DNA of 64,000 nt. It comes from Allofournierella massiliensis (GTDB taxonomy: Bacteria; Bacillota; Clostridia; Oscillospirales; Ruminococcaceae). Below the pieces are notes generated by a model. That model worked only from the letters and a program-made list of their open reading frames with translations, did no database searches and was not told where the DNA came from. This document shows positions 28,933 through 39,139 of the stretch, in pieces (the first letter of the stretch is position 1; each line of letters starts with the position of its first letter). The stretch is from contig NZ_SLUM01000004.1 of NCBI RefSeq assembly GCF_004345265.1, positions 89,726 through 153,725 on the forward strand, in the 5' to 3' direction. A program made the translations under genes and the position numbers.

Positions 28933-29979
28933 GTGGAAGAATACGAATTCGGCACACGGCTGGTCAGCCCGGAGATGAATCAGGGCGAAAGCGAAGAGAT
29001 CAGCCTGCGGCCCAAAACTCTGGACGAGTATGTGGGTCAGGAAAAGGTAAAGGAAAACCTGTGCATCTATCTGGAAGCCGCCAAGCGCCGGGGCGAGCCC
29101 ATGGACCACATCCTGCTTTACGGCCCTCCGGGTCTGGGCAAGACCACGCTGGCGGGCATCGTGGCTCAGGAGATGGGGGTGCAGATCCGCATCACCAGCG
29201 GCCCGGCCATCGAGAAGCCCGGCGATCTGGCGGCTCTGCTCACCAACCTGCAGGAGGGCGACGTGCTCTTCATCGACGAGATCCATCGCCTGTCCCGTCA
29301 GGTGGAGGAGGTTCTGTATCCCGCGCTGGAGGATTACGCGCTGGACATCATGATCGGCAAGGGCCCCAGCGCCCAGAGCATCCGCATCAACCTGCCCCGG
29401 TTCACCCTGATCGGCGCCACCACCCGTGCGGGCCAGATCACCGGCCCGTTGCGGGACCGGTTCGGCGTACTGCTCAAGCTGGAGCTGTACAGCCCGGATG
29501 AGCTGAGCGGCATCATTCAGCGCTCGGCGGGCATTCTGGGCCAGCCCTGCACCCCGGAAGGGGCCTATGAGCTGGCCAAATGCAGCCGTGGTACCCCCCG
29601 TGTGGCCAACCGGCTGTTAAAGCGGGTGCGGGACTTTGCTGCCGTTCTGGCGGACGGCGTGATCGACGAGGCCACCGCAAAGCTGGCCCTGAAACGGATG
29701 GACATTGACGAGCTGGGTCTGGACGAGATGGACCGGAGCATGCTGCGGGCCATCATTGAGCTGTACGGCGGCGGGCCGGTGGGTCTGGATACGCTGGCCG
29801 CCGCGCTGGGCGAGGAGGCCGTGACGCTGGAGGACGTATGCGAGCCCTATCTGATGCAGATGGGTTTCCTCACCCGCACCCCCCGGGGCCGCTGCGCCAC
29901 CCGGCAGGCATGGGTTCATCTGGGGCTGGAGCTGCCCAAAGAGCTGGATGCTCCGGGTCAGCAGAGCATGTTCGACTGA
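28933..29979 (+). CDS. ruvB: Holliday junction branch migration helicase RuvB
   Basis: The 348-residue AAA+ motor has Walker [12 protein letters not shown] near residue 62, Walker B FIDEIHR, sensor I GATTRAG and a C-terminal winged-helix DNA-binding domain. It pumps DNA through the RuvA-junction complex. The start is GTG at 28933, 3 bases after the ruvA stop and behind AAAGGAAGG, so expression is coupled. Length is normal. Confidence 0.97.
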   Translation: MEEYEFGTRLVSPEMNQGESEEISLRPKTLDEYVGQEKVKENLCIYLEAAKRRGEPMDHILLYGPPGLGKTTLAGIVAQEMGVQIRITSGPAIEKPGDLAALLTNLQEGDVLFIDEIHRLSRQVEEVLYPALEDYALDIMIGKGPSAQSIRINLPRFTLIGATTRAGQITGPLRDRFGVLLKLELYSPDELSGIIQRSAGILGQPCTPEGAYELAKCSRGTPRVANRLLKRVRDFAAVLADGVIDEATAKLALKRMDIDELGLDEMDRSMLRAIIELYGGGPVGLDTLAAALGEEAVTLEDVCEPYLMQMGFLTRTPRGRCATRQAWVHLGLELPKELDAPGQQSMFD

Positions 29980-30082
29980 CCCCGCCAAGAAAATTTCATA
30001 AATACACGTTATACTGATACGGAAACCGCCCGGAGCACCGAAGCACCACCGGTTTCCCCGGAATGAAAAAGGAGAATTGCGT

Positions 30083-30949
30083 ATGCGCCCTGCCACCAGC
30101 TGGCAAGATTATGAACTCATCGACGCAACCTGCGGCAACCGTCTGGAGCGCTGGGGCAGCACCCTGCTGGTGCGCCCGGATCCTCAGGTGGTGTGGAAAA
30201 GCCCCGAAACCAGCCCCCTGTGGGCCAAGGCGGACGCGGTGTATCACCGGTCCGAGCGGGGCGGCGGCCAGTGGGAATACCGCCGCCGCCTGCCGGAAAA
30301 GTGGAAGATCGGCTGCGGTGCGCTGACTCTGGTGGTCAGCCCCACCGGCTTCAAGCACACCGGCGTGTTCCCGGAGCAGGCTGTGAACTGGGCCTGGTAC
30401 GAGGAGAAGATCAAGGCTGCCGGCCGCCCCATCAAGGTGCTGAACCTGTTCGGTTATACCGGCGGCGCCACGCTGGCCTGCGCCGCAGCGGGCGCCAGCG
30501 TCTGCCATGTGGATGCCTCCAAGGGCATCGTGGCCTGGGCCCGGGAGAATGCACAGGCCAGCGGTCTGGCCGATAAGCCCATCCGCTGGATTGTGGACGA
30601 CTGCGCCAAGTTTGTGGCCCGGGAGATCCGCCGGGGCAACACCTACGACGCCATCATCATGGACCCGCCCAGCTATGGCCGTGGCCCCGGCGGCGAGGTG
30701 TGGAAGCTGGAGGATAACATCTATGATCTGATCGCCCTGTGCGCGGGCGTGCTCAGCGAGCAGCCCCTGTTTGTGGCGGTGAACAGCTACACCACCGGCC
30801 TGTCGCCCGCGGTGATGGAGTACATCCTGAAAACCACCCTGTGCAACAAGCACGGCGGCGTGACCAGCTGCGATGAGATCGGCCTGCCGGTGAGCAGTAC
30901 CGGCGGCGTTGTGCCCTGTGGGGCCACCGCCATCTGGCAGGAGGCCTGA
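30083..30949 (+). CDS. Class I SAM-dependent methyltransferase, RlmI-like
   Basis: From ATG at 30083, behind AAGGAG, the product is 288 residues. The SAM-binding region VLNLFGYTGGATLACAAAGASVCHVDASKG lies near 118-148 and the catalytic DPPSYGRGPGGEVW near 193. The N-terminal part is a small beta domain (YELIDATCGNRLERWG). This architecture matches the RlmI/RlmK/YccW-related group that modifies 23S rRNA, but without the PUA domain of E. coli RlmI, so the exact target is unknown. Confidence 0.82.
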   Translation: MRPATSWQDYELIDATCGNRLERWGSTLLVRPDPQVVWKSPETSPLWAKADAVYHRSERGGGQWEYRRRLPEKWKIGCGALTLVVSPTGFKHTGVFPEQAVNWAWYEEKIKAAGRPIKVLNLFGYTGGATLACAAAGASVCHVDASKGIVAWARENAQASGLADKPIRWIVDDCAKFVAREIRRGNTYDAIIMDPPSYGRGPGGEVWKLEDNIYDLIALCAGVLSEQPLFVAVNSYTTGLSPAVMEYILKTTLCNKHGGVTSCDEIGLPVSSTGGVVPCGATAIWQEA

Positions 30950-30987
30950 ACCTTACGGGCCCGGAACGAGAGGGGAGAGAAACCGAA

Positions 30988-31821
30988 ATGAACGAGATGA
31001 TCGCCGCAAAAGACGTGCGCTTTCGCTACACCCCGGAAAACCCTTATGCGGTGGATGGCGCATCCATGACCATCCGCAAGGGGGAGTTCGTGGCGGTGCT
31101 GGGCGCCAACGGCTGCGGCAAGTCCACCCTGGCCAAGCACTTCAACGCCATCCTGCTGCCCGAGAGCGGCACCGTGACCGTGGAGGGCATGGATACCCGG
31201 GATGAAAGCCACCTGTACGACATTCGCCAGACCGTGGGCATGGTGTTCCAGAACCCGGACAACCAGATCGTCGCCACCGTGGTGGAGGAGGATGTGGCCT
31301 TCGCGCTGGAGAACCTGGGCGTTCCCCCGGCCGAGATCCGCGCCCGCATCGACGAGGCAATGCAGATGTCCGGCATTTACAAGCACCGGGAAAAGGCCCC
31401 CCACAAGCTGAGCGGCGGCCAGAAGCAGCGCGTGGCCATCGCGGGCGTGATCGCCATGCGGCCGGACTGCCTGGTGCTGGACGAAGCCACCGCCATGCTG
31501 GACCCCCGGGGCCGGGAAAAGGTGATGGAGACCATCCATCATCTGAACAAGGATTTCGGCATCACCGTGGTGAGCATCACCCACTATATGGAGGAGGCCG
31601 CGCAGGCCGACCGGGTGCTGGTGATGAGCGAGGGCCATGTGGTCATGGAGGGCACCCCGAAGGAGGTGTTCAGCCAGACCGAGAAGGTTCGCTCCCTGCG
31701 GCTGGACGTGCCCCAGGCCGCCGAGCTGCGGGATGAACTGGTGAAGGCGGGGCTGAACCTGCCCGAGGGCATCATCACCGAGGACGAGTGCGCCGCCGCG
31801 CTCTACGAGCTGCTGAAATAA
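30988..31821 (+). CDS. ecfA1: Energy-coupling factor transporter ATPase EcfA1
   Basis: This 277-residue ABC ATPase has Walker A LGANGCGKST near residue 37, Q-loop FQNPDNQI, signature LSGGQKQRVAIAG, Walker B CLVLDEATAML and the His switch SITHYM. The PDNQ Q-loop and C-terminal tail are those of EcfA1. With EcfA2 and EcfT it forms the energising module shared by several vitamin or metal S components. It starts the ecfA1-ecfA2-ecfT-truA order typical of Firmicutes, though a 270-base element separates it from ecfA2. Confidence 0.95.
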   Translation: MNEMIAAKDVRFRYTPENPYAVDGASMTIRKGEFVAVLGANGCGKSTLAKHFNAILLPESGTVTVEGMDTRDESHLYDIRQTVGMVFQNPDNQIVATVVEEDVAFALENLGVPPAEIRARIDEAMQMSGIYKHREKAPHKLSGGQKQRVAIAGVIAMRPDCLVLDEATAMLDPRGREKVMETIHHLNKDFGITVVSITHYMEEAAQADRVLVMSEGHVVMEGTPKEVFSQTEKVRSLRLDVPQAAELRDELVKAGLNLPEGIITEDECAAALYELLK

Positions 31822-31849
31822 CGGCGGATGAATAAAACAGACGAAAGCG

Positions 31850-32045
31850 CCATCTTATAGCGGCAATACCACACAATTCACGCCTGGCGGCTCAGGCGGC
31901 GTATCGCGCCAAAATTTTCCGTGGGATTTTCCAAAAATGCTCGCCAATCCAGCCAAGGATTGCCTGCGCTTTTTGGTTCATCCCGCAAAAAATTTTGCGG
32001 CGCGCTCCACCACCTGGAATTCTGCGGTATCGCCTGAGAAGAGGC
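31850..32045. repeat. MITE-like imperfect palindromic element inside the ecf operon
   Basis: The 270-base gap between ecfA1 and ecfA2 is almost filled by a nested palindrome. GGCAATACCACACAATTC (31862-31879) matches the reverse complement of 32017-32034 at 15 of 18 positions. Inner arms (CGCGCCAAAATTTTCC... versus ...AAAATTTTGCGGCGCG) also pair, and CAATCC-AGCCAA-GGATTG forms the apex region. No ORF is convincing. In the operon mRNA it would fold as one long hairpin. Confidence 0.65.
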
Positions 32046-32091
32046 ACATTTCCGGGGCTTAGCGCCCCTTTGCAGTAAGGATGTGAAACCA

Positions 32092-32976
32092 ATGGCAGCC
32101 ATCATTGAAACGCGCCATCTGACTCATATATACAACGCCGGCATGCCGGACGCCACCACCGCGCTGGAGGACGTGAGCTTCGCGGTGGAAGAGGGCGACT
32201 TTGTGGGTATCATCGGCTCCACCGGCAGCGGCAAATCCACCCTCATCACCCACTTCAACGGCATTCTGAAGCCCACCAGCGGCCAGGTGCTGCTGGACGG
32301 CAAGGACATCTGGGCCAAGGGGCAGGACATCCGCAAGGTTCGCTTTGCGGTGGGTCTGGTGTTCCAGTACCCGGAGTACCAGCTGTTTGAGGAGACGATT
32401 TATAAAGACATCGCTTTCGGCCCCAAAAACATGGGCCTGAGCGAGGAGGAGATCGACCGGCGGGTGCGCCGGGCGGCGGCCTTCACCGGCCTGCCGGAGG
32501 AATATCTGGAGCGCAGCCCCTTCGAGCTGTCCGGCGGTCAGAAGCGCCGGGTGGCCATTGCGGGCGTGCTGGCCATGGAGCCCCGGGTGCTGGTGCTGGA
32601 CGAGCCCGCCGCGGGCCTTGACCCGGAAGGCCGGGACATGATCCTCAGCCAGGTCAAGCGCTACCACAAGGAGACCGGAACCACCGTGCTGCTGGTGAGC
32701 CATTCCATGGAGGACATTGCCAAATACGCCGACAAGGTGCTGGTGATGGATCAGAAAAAGATCGCCATGTACGCCCGGGTGGACAAGGTGTTCGCCCGGG
32801 CGGACGAGCTGCTGGCGCTTGGGCTCTCGGTTCCGCAGGTGACCAAGATCTTTTTGAAGCTGCGCCAGATGGGGCTGGATCTGCCTCAGGACGTATACAC
32901 CGTGCCCTGGGCGGTCAAGACCATTCTGGAGGCGAAGGCCCGCAAAGAGGCCAAAGGGGAGGAAACCACATGCTGA
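32092..32976 (+). CDS. ecfA2: Energy-coupling factor transporter ATPase EcfA2
   Basis: From ATG at 32092 the product is 294 residues. Walker A IGSTGSGKST is near residue 40. The Q-loop FQYPEYQLFEET is the EcfA2 type. Signature LSGGQKRRVAIAG, Walker B VLVLDEPAAGLDPEG and switch VSHSME follow. AAGGA lies 10 bases upstream; the in-frame GTG at 32083 has poorer spacing. It overlaps ecfT by 7 bases. Confidence 0.95.
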   Translation: MAAIIETRHLTHIYNAGMPDATTALEDVSFAVEEGDFVGIIGSTGSGKSTLITHFNGILKPTSGQVLLDGKDIWAKGQDIRKVRFAVGLVFQYPEYQLFEETIYKDIAFGPKNMGLSEEEIDRRVRRAAAFTGLPEEYLERSPFELSGGQKRRVAIAGVLAMEPRVLVLDEPAAGLDPEGRDMILSQVKRYHKETGTTVLLVSHSMEDIAKYADKVLVMDQKKIAMYARVDKVFARADELLALGLSVPQVTKIFLKLRQMGLDLPQDVYTVPWAVKTILEAKARKEAKGEETTC

Positions 32977-33788
32977 AGGACATCACCATCGGGCAGCACT
33001 TCCCGGGCGATTCCATCGTGCATCGCACCGACCCGCGGCTGAAGATTCTGCTGGTCATCGCCTACATTGTGCTGCTGTTTACCATCAACAATTTCCTGGG
33101 CCTTGCGCTCAGTCTGGTGCTGCTGGCGGGCCTTTACATGCTGGCAAAGATTCCGCTGCGCATCATCGTAAAGAGCCTGAAGCCCATCATTCCCATCATC
33201 GCCTTCACGGCCATTCTGAACCTGTTCTTCATGGGCGGCGAGGGCGAGCCGCTGATTCATTTCTGGGTCATCAAGGTGTATAAGGAGGGCATCGCCTACG
33301 CCATCTTCATGGCGGTGCGTATCGTGGCCCTGATCGCGGGCACCGGCCTGCTCACCTACACCACCAGCCCCATCGTGCTCACCGACGCCATCGAGCGGCT
33401 GCTGTCGCCCTTTGCAAAGCTGGGCCTGCCGGTGCACGAGCTGGCCATGATGATGACCATCGCCCTCCGGTTCATCCCCACCCTGATTGAGGAGACCGAC
33501 AAGATCATGAACGCCCAGAAGGCCCGCGGCGCCATGCTGGACAGCGGCAGCGCCAAGGATCGGATCAAGGCCATGGTGCCCATCCTGATCCCGCTGTTCA
33601 TCTCGGCCTTCCGCCGGGCGGACGAGCTGGCCATGGCCATGGAGTGCCGGTGCTACCGGGGCGGCGAGGGCCGTACCCGCCTGAAGGTGCTCAAATTTCA
33701 GCCCCACGACTGGGGCACCGTGGCCTTCTGCGCCGTCACCTTCGGTCTGGTGTGGGCCACCCGCTTTGTGATGCCGGGGGTGCTGTAA
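32970..33788 (+). CDS. ecfT: Energy-coupling factor transporter transmembrane protein EcfT
   Basis: The 272-residue protein has about six membrane helices and the two Ala-Arg-Gly-type coupling motifs, AQKARGAMLDSG and MECRCYRGGEGRTR, which touch the two ATPases. It recruits substrate-binding S components, none of which is encoded in this window. The start overlaps the end of ecfA2. Confidence 0.95.
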   Translation: MLKDITIGQHFPGDSIVHRTDPRLKILLVIAYIVLLFTINNFLGLALSLVLLAGLYMLAKIPLRIIVKSLKPIIPIIAFTAILNLFFMGGEGEPLIHFWVIKVYKEGIAYAIFMAVRIVALIAGTGLLTYTTSPIVLTDAIERLLSPFAKLGLPVHELAMMMTIALRFIPTLIEETDKIMNAQKARGAMLDSGSAKDRIKAMVPILIPLFISAFRRADELAMAMECRCYRGGEGRTRLKVLKFQPHDWGTVAFCAVTFGLVWATRFVMPGVL

Positions 33789-33792
33789 CACC

Positions 33793-34590
33793 ATGAACAT
33801 CCTGCTGGACATCAGCTACGACGGCAGCGGCTTCTGCGGCTTTCAGGTGCAGAACAACGGCCTTTCGGTCTGCCAGGCATTGCAGGACGGGCTGGAGGCC
33901 CTGCTGGGCACCCGACCGCCGGTGAAGGGCTGCTCCCGCACCGACGCGGGAGTCCACGCGCTGCATTATGCGGTGAACTTCTGGGCGGACTGCCGCATCC
34001 CCATGGAAAAGCTGCCGCTGGCGCTGAATCAGAAGCTGCCGGCAGCCATCCGGGTGAACCGGGCCATGGAGGTGGAGAAGGAATTCCACGCCCGCTACGC
34101 CGCCCACGCTAAGACCTACTGCTACCGCATCTGGAACAGCCCCATCGACAGCCCCTTCGGGGCCGGCTGGCATCACCGGCTGCCGGGCAGGCTGGACGAG
34201 GCTGCCATGCAGGCGGCGGCGGACCGGTTTGTGGGCAGCCACGATTTCATGAGCCTGTGCTCCGCCGGCTGCGAGGTGGCCCAGCGGGGCAGCACGGTGC
34301 GCACCATCACCCAATGCCGGGTGCAGCGCACCGGCGATCTGGTAACCGTGACCGTCACCGCGGACGGCTACCTTTATAACATGGTGCGGATTCTGGCGGG
34401 CACACTGGTTCTGGCGGGCCAGCACAAGCTGGACCCGGAGCAGATTCCCGCCATTCTGGAAAGCCGGGATCGCAGCCAGGCTGGCCCCACTCTGCCGGCC
34501 CAGGGCCTGTTCCTGGCCTGGGTGGACTACCCCGAGCTGCCCCTGTGGCAGGCGGGCAGACCCCAGGGGGAACCCGGCCGCATTCTGTGA
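33793..34590 (+). CDS. truA: tRNA pseudouridine(38-40) synthase TruA
   Basis: This 265-residue protein has the TruA catalytic motif KGCSRTDAGVHALHYAV with the essential Asp near residue 52, and the C-terminal FMSLCSAG...TVRTI and LYNMVRILAGTLV blocks. It isomerises uridines in the anticodon arm of tRNAs. It follows ecfT by 4 bases, the conserved Firmicutes neighbourhood. Confidence 0.96.
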   Translation: MNILLDISYDGSGFCGFQVQNNGLSVCQALQDGLEALLGTRPPVKGCSRTDAGVHALHYAVNFWADCRIPMEKLPLALNQKLPAAIRVNRAMEVEKEFHARYAAHAKTYCYRIWNSPIDSPFGAGWHHRLPGRLDEAAMQAAADRFVGSHDFMSLCSAGCEVAQRGSTVRTITQCRVQRTGDLVTVTVTADGYLYNMVRILAGTLVLAGQHKLDPEQIPAILESRDRSQAGPTLPAQGLFLAWVDYPELPLWQAGRPQGEPGRIL

Positions 34591-34616
34591 CGAACAACAA
34601 GAAAGGGGGCGGGGAT

Positions 34617-35819
34617 ATGGAGATGGAACCCAATCAGACGCCCGGCGGGGCAAAGCTCACCCGCCTGAGCGCATTGAAGCGCCGCCGCAGGCTGCGGCGG
34701 CTGCGCACCGCGGCGCTGGCGCTGGTGGTGCTGGCTGCGCTGGCTTTGTATGCCAGCGGCATTTTCGGCCGGGGCCTTGCACTGCTCAGCGACGTGGTGG
34801 AATCCGCCCGCATCGGGCTGCAGCCCGGCGGCGGCTGGCCGGTCAAGACCGGCATTGCCGAGCCGCTTCAGGTGGAAAGCCTGGGCGGTGGCTTTGTGGA
34901 GCTGGGCAGCCAGGATCTGGTGGTTTTTTCCGCCCGGGGCGCCCAGCTGCGCAGCATTGCCCATAACTATGCCCGGCCGTGTATCAGCAGCGGCAAGACC
35001 CGCTTTGTGCTGTATAACCGGGCAGGCTATGAGCTGCGGGTGGAAAGCCGCACCCGCACGCTGTACACCAACACCTACACCCAGCCCATCCTGCTGGCGG
35101 AAATGGCCGCGGGCGGAACGGTGGCGGTGGTCACCGATTCCAGCCGTTATCTGGCGGAGGTCACGGTGTACGATTCCACCTTCCAGCCCATCTACCAGTG
35201 GTACCCCAGCGATTCCGAGGGCGTGCCCGGGCAGATCGCCTTTTCCCAGAACGGCAAGCGGTTCGCCGCTGCCTGCCTGAGCGCGGCGAACGGGCAGCTG
35301 GCGGTGAAGATTCATCTGCTGGATCTGAATTCCAGCACCATCGGCCTGACCATTGACGCAGGCTCCAGCCCGGTGCTGCAGATGCACTGGCTCAGCAACA
35401 CAAAACTGCTGGTGGTGTTCCAGAACCGGATTGCAGTGTTCGACACCACCACCGGCGAGCAGCTGGCCACCTACAGCTACCCCAGCGGTACGCTGCTCAG
35501 CGTGTCGGCAAGCCAGCGGGCGATTGGCGTGCTGATCGGCTCGGAAATGGCCGATGCACCGGTGCGGCTGATTCTGCTGGACACAAACTGCCAGGAGCTG
35601 GGCACGGCTTCGGTGCCTGCACCCGCAAGCAAAGTGGTATGCACCCGGTCCGGCGCGTATGTATTACGGGGCGGTGGTGTTGCCGCCTACGATCTGGAAG
35701 GGGAATATCTGTGGGAAATGTCCACCGACAGCCAGCCCCAGGCGGTGCTGAATGCCAAGAATCTGCTGGTATTCAGCGGCGGCCAGGCGGCGCTGGTGAC
35801 CCAGCCCGCAGAGCAGTAA
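34617..35819 (+). CDS. DUF5711-family membrane-anchored beta-propeller-like protein
   Basis: From ATG at 34617, behind AAAGGGGGCGGGG, the product is 400 residues. A very basic N-terminus (KRRRRLRRLR) is followed by one membrane helix (about 35-53). A repetitive beta-rich extracytoplasmic region comes next, with WD/PQQ-like repeat phrasing (VFDTTTGEQLATYSYPSGTL, AYDLEGEYLWEM). These traits match DUF5711, whose function is unknown to me. It is in the chain truA-DUF5711-cvpA-clpE. Confidence 0.75.
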   Translation: MEMEPNQTPGGAKLTRLSALKRRRRLRRLRTAALALVVLAALALYASGIFGRGLALLSDVVESARIGLQPGGGWPVKTGIAEPLQVESLGGGFVELGSQDLVVFSARGAQLRSIAHNYARPCISSGKTRFVLYNRAGYELRVESRTRTLYTNTYTQPILLAEMAAGGTVAVVTDSSRYLAEVTVYDSTFQPIYQWYPSDSEGVPGQIAFSQNGKRFAAACLSAANGQLAVKIHLLDLNSSTIGLTIDAGSSPVLQMHWLSNTKLLVVFQNRIAVFDTTTGEQLATYSYPSGTLLSVSASQRAIGVLIGSEMADAPVRLILLDTNCQELGTASVPAPASKVVCTRSGAYVLRGGGVAAYDLEGEYLWEMSTDSQPQAVLNAKNLLVFSGGQAALVTQPAEQ

Positions 35820-35859
35820 CCTCTTAAGCAAAATCCAAGAGAAAACGAGGAAATGACCC

Positions 35860-36537
35860 ATGACCATTGCCAACGGTTTTGACCTGATCCTGCTGGCGAT
35901 TCTGCTGCTGGTGGCCCTGCGCTATGCAGGCAAGGGCTTCGCGGCCGCGCTGGTGCAGTTCGCGGGCAATCTTGCCAGCCTGCTGGGCGCGAGCATCTTC
36001 AGCCAGAACATCGCCCCGGTGCTGTTCACCCAGTTCTTTGAAAACAACTTCACCACCAGCATTGAAAAGACTCTGGCCGACGGCGGCCAGGTGCAGCTGG
36101 ATCAGCTGGTGGAAAAGTATGCCGGCTTTCTGCCGGACGAGATTCAGGCGGGCATCATTCAGTCCGCGGGCGGCGTGCTTACCGGCAGCGCCCCGGAGCT
36201 GGCGGATCAGGTGGTGCGGCAGGTCATTGCTCCGCTGCTCACCCCCATCATTGCCATTGTGGTGTTCTTTGTGGCCTTCGCGCTGTGCAAGGTGATTGTG
36301 AGCTTTGTGGTGGCGGTGCTCACCAACTTCAACCGCATCCCCATTCTGGGCGGCGTGAACAAGCTGCTGGGCTTCGCCATGGGCCTGCTGGCCGGCGTGG
36401 TGGATCTGTATCTGATTCTGTGCGCCGTGTGGGCGATTATTGTGATCACCGGCAGCTCCATCCCCTGGCTCAATCAGGAGGTGCTGGGCGAAAGCATCGG
36501 CTTTTCGCTGTTTGGGCAGTTCAATCCGTTTTATTAA
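35860..36537 (+). CDS. CvpA family protein
   Basis: The 225-residue product has four or five hydrophobic helices. The conserved first segment (FDLILLAILLLVALRYAGKGFAAALVQFAGNLASLLGA) is diagnostic of CvpA/colicin V production-like proteins. The C-terminal portion contains NRIPILGGVNKLLGFAMGLLAGVVDLYLILCAVW. Members sit in the cytoplasmic membrane; their molecular role is unclear. GAGGAAATG-like ribosome binding region precedes the ATG. Confidence 0.88.
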   Translation: MTIANGFDLILLAILLLVALRYAGKGFAAALVQFAGNLASLLGASIFSQNIAPVLFTQFFENNFTTSIEKTLADGGQVQLDQLVEKYAGFLPDEIQAGIIQSAGGVLTGSAPELADQVVRQVIAPLLTPIIAIVVFFVAFALCKVIVSFVVAVLTNFNRIPILGGVNKLLGFAMGLLAGVVDLYLILCAVWAIIVITGSSIPWLNQEVLGESIGFSLFGQFNPFY

Positions 36538-36581
36538 GCCGGGCTTTTTGCCCCGGAACCCCAAAGGAAGGGAAATGAGAT

Positions 36582-38888
36582 ATGCTTTGTGTACGTTGTA
36601 AAAAGCGCACGGCCATTGTGTTCGTGCAGCGCATGGAGGCGGGCCAGCCCAAGCAGGAGGGCTACTGCCTCACCTGTGCCCGGGAGCTGGGCATCAAGCC
36701 GGTGGACGATCTGATGAAGCAGTTCGGCGTGTCGGATCAGGATCTGGAGAACATGGAAGAGCGCATGAGCAGCTTCATGGAGGAAGCGGGCGAAAACGGC
36801 ATGTTCCCCTTCGGCCCCATGGGCGGCCAGGAGGACCCGGATGCCGACGATTCCGGTGAGGGCGACGAGGACGGCTTCACCCCCGGCGGCAGCGCCACCT
36901 TCCCCTTCGGCTTCGGCGCGAAGGAAAAGAAGGAAAAGGACGGCGAGAAGAACGAAAAGGGCAAAAAGCCCCGCTATAAGTTCCTGGACAAATACTGCGA
37001 GAACCTGACCGCCAAGGCAAAGGCCGGCAAGCTGGATGAAATCATCGGCCGCGAGCAGGAGATCTACCGCACCATCCAGATTCTGGCCCGCCGCCAGAAG
37101 AACAACCCCTGCCTGATCGGCGAGGCCGGCGTGGGCAAGACCGCCATCGCCGAGGGCATTGCCCAGCGCATCGCCCGGGATCAGGTGCCCTCCTGCCTGA
37201 AGGGCAAGCAGCTGTATCTGCTGGATCTGACCGGTCTTGTGGCCGGCACCCAGTTCCGCGGCCAGTTCGAGCAGCGGGTGAAGGGCCTGATCAGCGAGGT
37301 GAAGAGCGCCGGCAATGTGATCCTGTTCATCGACGAGATTCACAGCATCACCGGTGCAGGCGACAGCGAGGGCGCCATGAATGCGGGCAACATCCTGAAG
37401 CCCGCCCTCAGCCGCGGCGAGATTCAGGTGATCGGCGCCACCACCTTTGCCGAGTACCGCAAATACATCGAGAAGGATCAGGCGCTGGAGCGCCGCTTCC
37501 AGCCGGTCAAGGTGGGCGAGCCCAGCCTGGCCCAGGCCATCGAGGTGATTGGCGGCATCAAGAAATACTACGAAAAGCACCACGGTGTAGAGGTCAGCCA
37601 GCCCATTGTGGCCGCGGTGGTCAACCTGAGCGAGCGCTATATCTCCGATCGTTTCCTGCCGGATAAGGCCATCGACCTGCTGGACGAGGCCTGTGCCTGC
37701 TGTAACCTGCGCCATCCGGAGATCAGCCAGCTGGCCGACACCCACAAAAAGATCGCCGCGCTGGAGGCCGAGGAGCTGGCGGCGGAGCAGTCCGGTGAGG
37801 GCGAAGGCCAGACCGAGGAATACTACGCCCGTCTGGCCCAGATCAAGACCGATCTGGCCCGCCTGCGGGAAGAGCTGCCCGCGCTGGAGCTGAAGGCCGG
37901 CGGCATTCAGGTGGAGATGGAGGATGTGGCCAAGGTCATCGAGCTGTGGACCGGCATCCCCGCCGTGAAGGTGCAGGAGAGCGAGTTCGCAAAGCTGGTG
38001 AATCTGGAAACCGAGCTGAAGAAACACATCATCGGTCAGGATGAGGCTGTGAGCGCGGTGGCCCGCGCCATGAAGCGTGCCCGGGCAGATCTGGCCGGCC
38101 GTCGCCGCCCGGCCAGCTTCCTGTTTGTGGGCCCCACCGGCGTGGGCAAGACCGAGCTGGTCAAGCAGCTGGCCAACCAGCTGTTCGACTCGGTGGATCC
38201 GCTGATCCGCTTTGATATGAGCGAATACATGGAGAAGCACACCGTCAGCCGCCTGATCGGCGCCCCTCCGGGCTATGTGGGTCACGACGAAGCGGGCCAG
38301 CTCACCGAGCAGGTGCGCCGCCGGCCGTACAGTGTGGTGCTCTTCGATGAGATCGAAAAGGCACATCCGGATGTGCTGAACATCCTGCTGCAGATTCTGG
38401 ACGAGGGCCGCATTACCGACAGCCAGGGCCGCACCGTGAACTTCGAGAACACGGTCATCTGTATGACCAGCAACGCGGGCAGCACCGAAAAGACCGGCGA
38501 GACCGGCTTCAACAAGAGCGCCGAGCAGATCAGCGAGAACAAGATGATGAAGGCTCTGGGCGACTTCCTGCGGCCGGAGTTCCTGGGCCGTGTGGACGAG
38601 ATCGTAGCCTTCAAGCCGCTGAATGAGCAGAGCCTGTGCCGCATCGCCGGCCTGATGCTGGACGAATACCGCCAGCCCATGGCCGACAAGGGCCTTGCCC
38701 TGGAATACACCCCCGCTGCTCTGGAGCAGCTGGTGAAGGAGTGCGGCGGCGTGAAGTTCGGCGCCCGCGACCTGCGCCGGGTAATCCGCAAGCAGGTGGA
38801 GAATCCGCTGGCCGAGCGTTTTGTGGCAGGAACCCTCACCGGAACCGTGAAGCTGGACGTACAGGACGGAAAGCTGGTACTGGTGTAA
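36582..38888 (+). CDS. clpE: ATP-dependent Clp protease ATP-binding subunit, ClpE-like
   Basis: This 768-residue Hsp100 protein starts with a zinc motif (Cys3, Cys6, Cys29, Cys32), the hallmark of ClpE rather than ClpC. A Gly/Asp/Glu-rich and then Lys-rich linker, about residues 65-130, comes next. AAA1 contains GEAGVGKT, and a short coiled-coil middle domain (380-430) follows. AAA2 contains [20 protein letters not shown] and the C-terminal arginine-rich [19 protein letters not shown]. It likely feeds ClpP or disaggregates protein under stress. AGGAAGGG precedes the ATG. No CtsR operator was recognised. Confidence 0.92.
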   Translation: MLCVRCKKRTAIVFVQRMEAGQPKQEGYCLTCARELGIKPVDDLMKQFGVSDQDLENMEERMSSFMEEAGENGMFPFGPMGGQEDPDADDSGEGDEDGFTPGGSATFPFGFGAKEKKEKDGEKNEKGKKPRYKFLDKYCENLTAKAKAGKLDEIIGREQEIYRTIQILARRQKNNPCLIGEAGVGKTAIAEGIAQRIARDQVPSCLKGKQLYLLDLTGLVAGTQFRGQFEQRVKGLISEVKSAGNVILFIDEIHSITGAGDSEGAMNAGNILKPALSRGEIQVIGATTFAEYRKYIEKDQALERRFQPVKVGEPSLAQAIEVIGGIKKYYEKHHGVEVSQPIVAAVVNLSERYISDRFLPDKAIDLLDEACACCNLRHPEISQLADTHKKIAALEAEELAAEQSGEGEGQTEEYYARLAQIKTDLARLREELPALELKAGGIQVEMEDVAKVIELWTGIPAVKVQESEFAKLVNLETELKKHIIGQDEAVSAVARAMKRARADLAGRRRPASFLFVGPTGVGKTELVKQLANQLFDSVDPLIRFDMSEYMEKHTVSRLIGAPPGYVGHDEAGQLTEQVRRRPYSVVLFDEIEKAHPDVLNILLQILDEGRITDSQGRTVNFENTVICMTSNAGSTEKTGETGFNKSAEQISENKMMKALGDFLRPEFLGRVDEIVAFKPLNEQSLCRIAGLMLDEYRQPMADKGLALEYTPAALEQLVKECGGVKFGARDLRRVIRKQVENPLAERFVAGTLTGTVKLDVQDGKLVLV

Positions 38889-38896
38889 ACAGGAGC

Positions 38897-38925
38897 TTGT
38901 CTCAAAAGAAGAAACCTGTTATAAT
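38897..38925 (+). promoter_or_regulatory. Promoter of the sigma factor/DUF4179 operon
   Basis: TTGTCT (38897-38902) and TATAAT (38920-38925) are 17 bp apart, just after clpE. The roughly 205-base leader that follows holds a CCCGG-TTGTGG-CCGGG stem and a long AGCTCTGCAC/GTGCAGAGC-type hairpin at 38963-38995. Confidence 0.7.
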
Positions 38926-39139
38926 AACAGCACGATTACCCGGTTGTGGCCGGGTTTCGGGGCCCCGGCTCTGCACTGTGCAGAGCTGGGGCTGCCGTGT
39001 ATTTTGGCATGTTTCGAAGTTGTAACCAAGAAGTATCGGTTTTCTTAAGAAAATCGCAAGATTTTTTCAGATTTTGAAATATTTCAGGGCGCAGGTATCG
39101 TTTGTAGAATGGAAGGCGCTCAAGAAGGAGCGTGATTGT

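Noticed and set aside
39074..39139. ATG start of the sigma factor at 39074
   Set aside because: No Shine-Dalgarno; GTG at 39140 has AAGGAG at ideal distance and fits family length.
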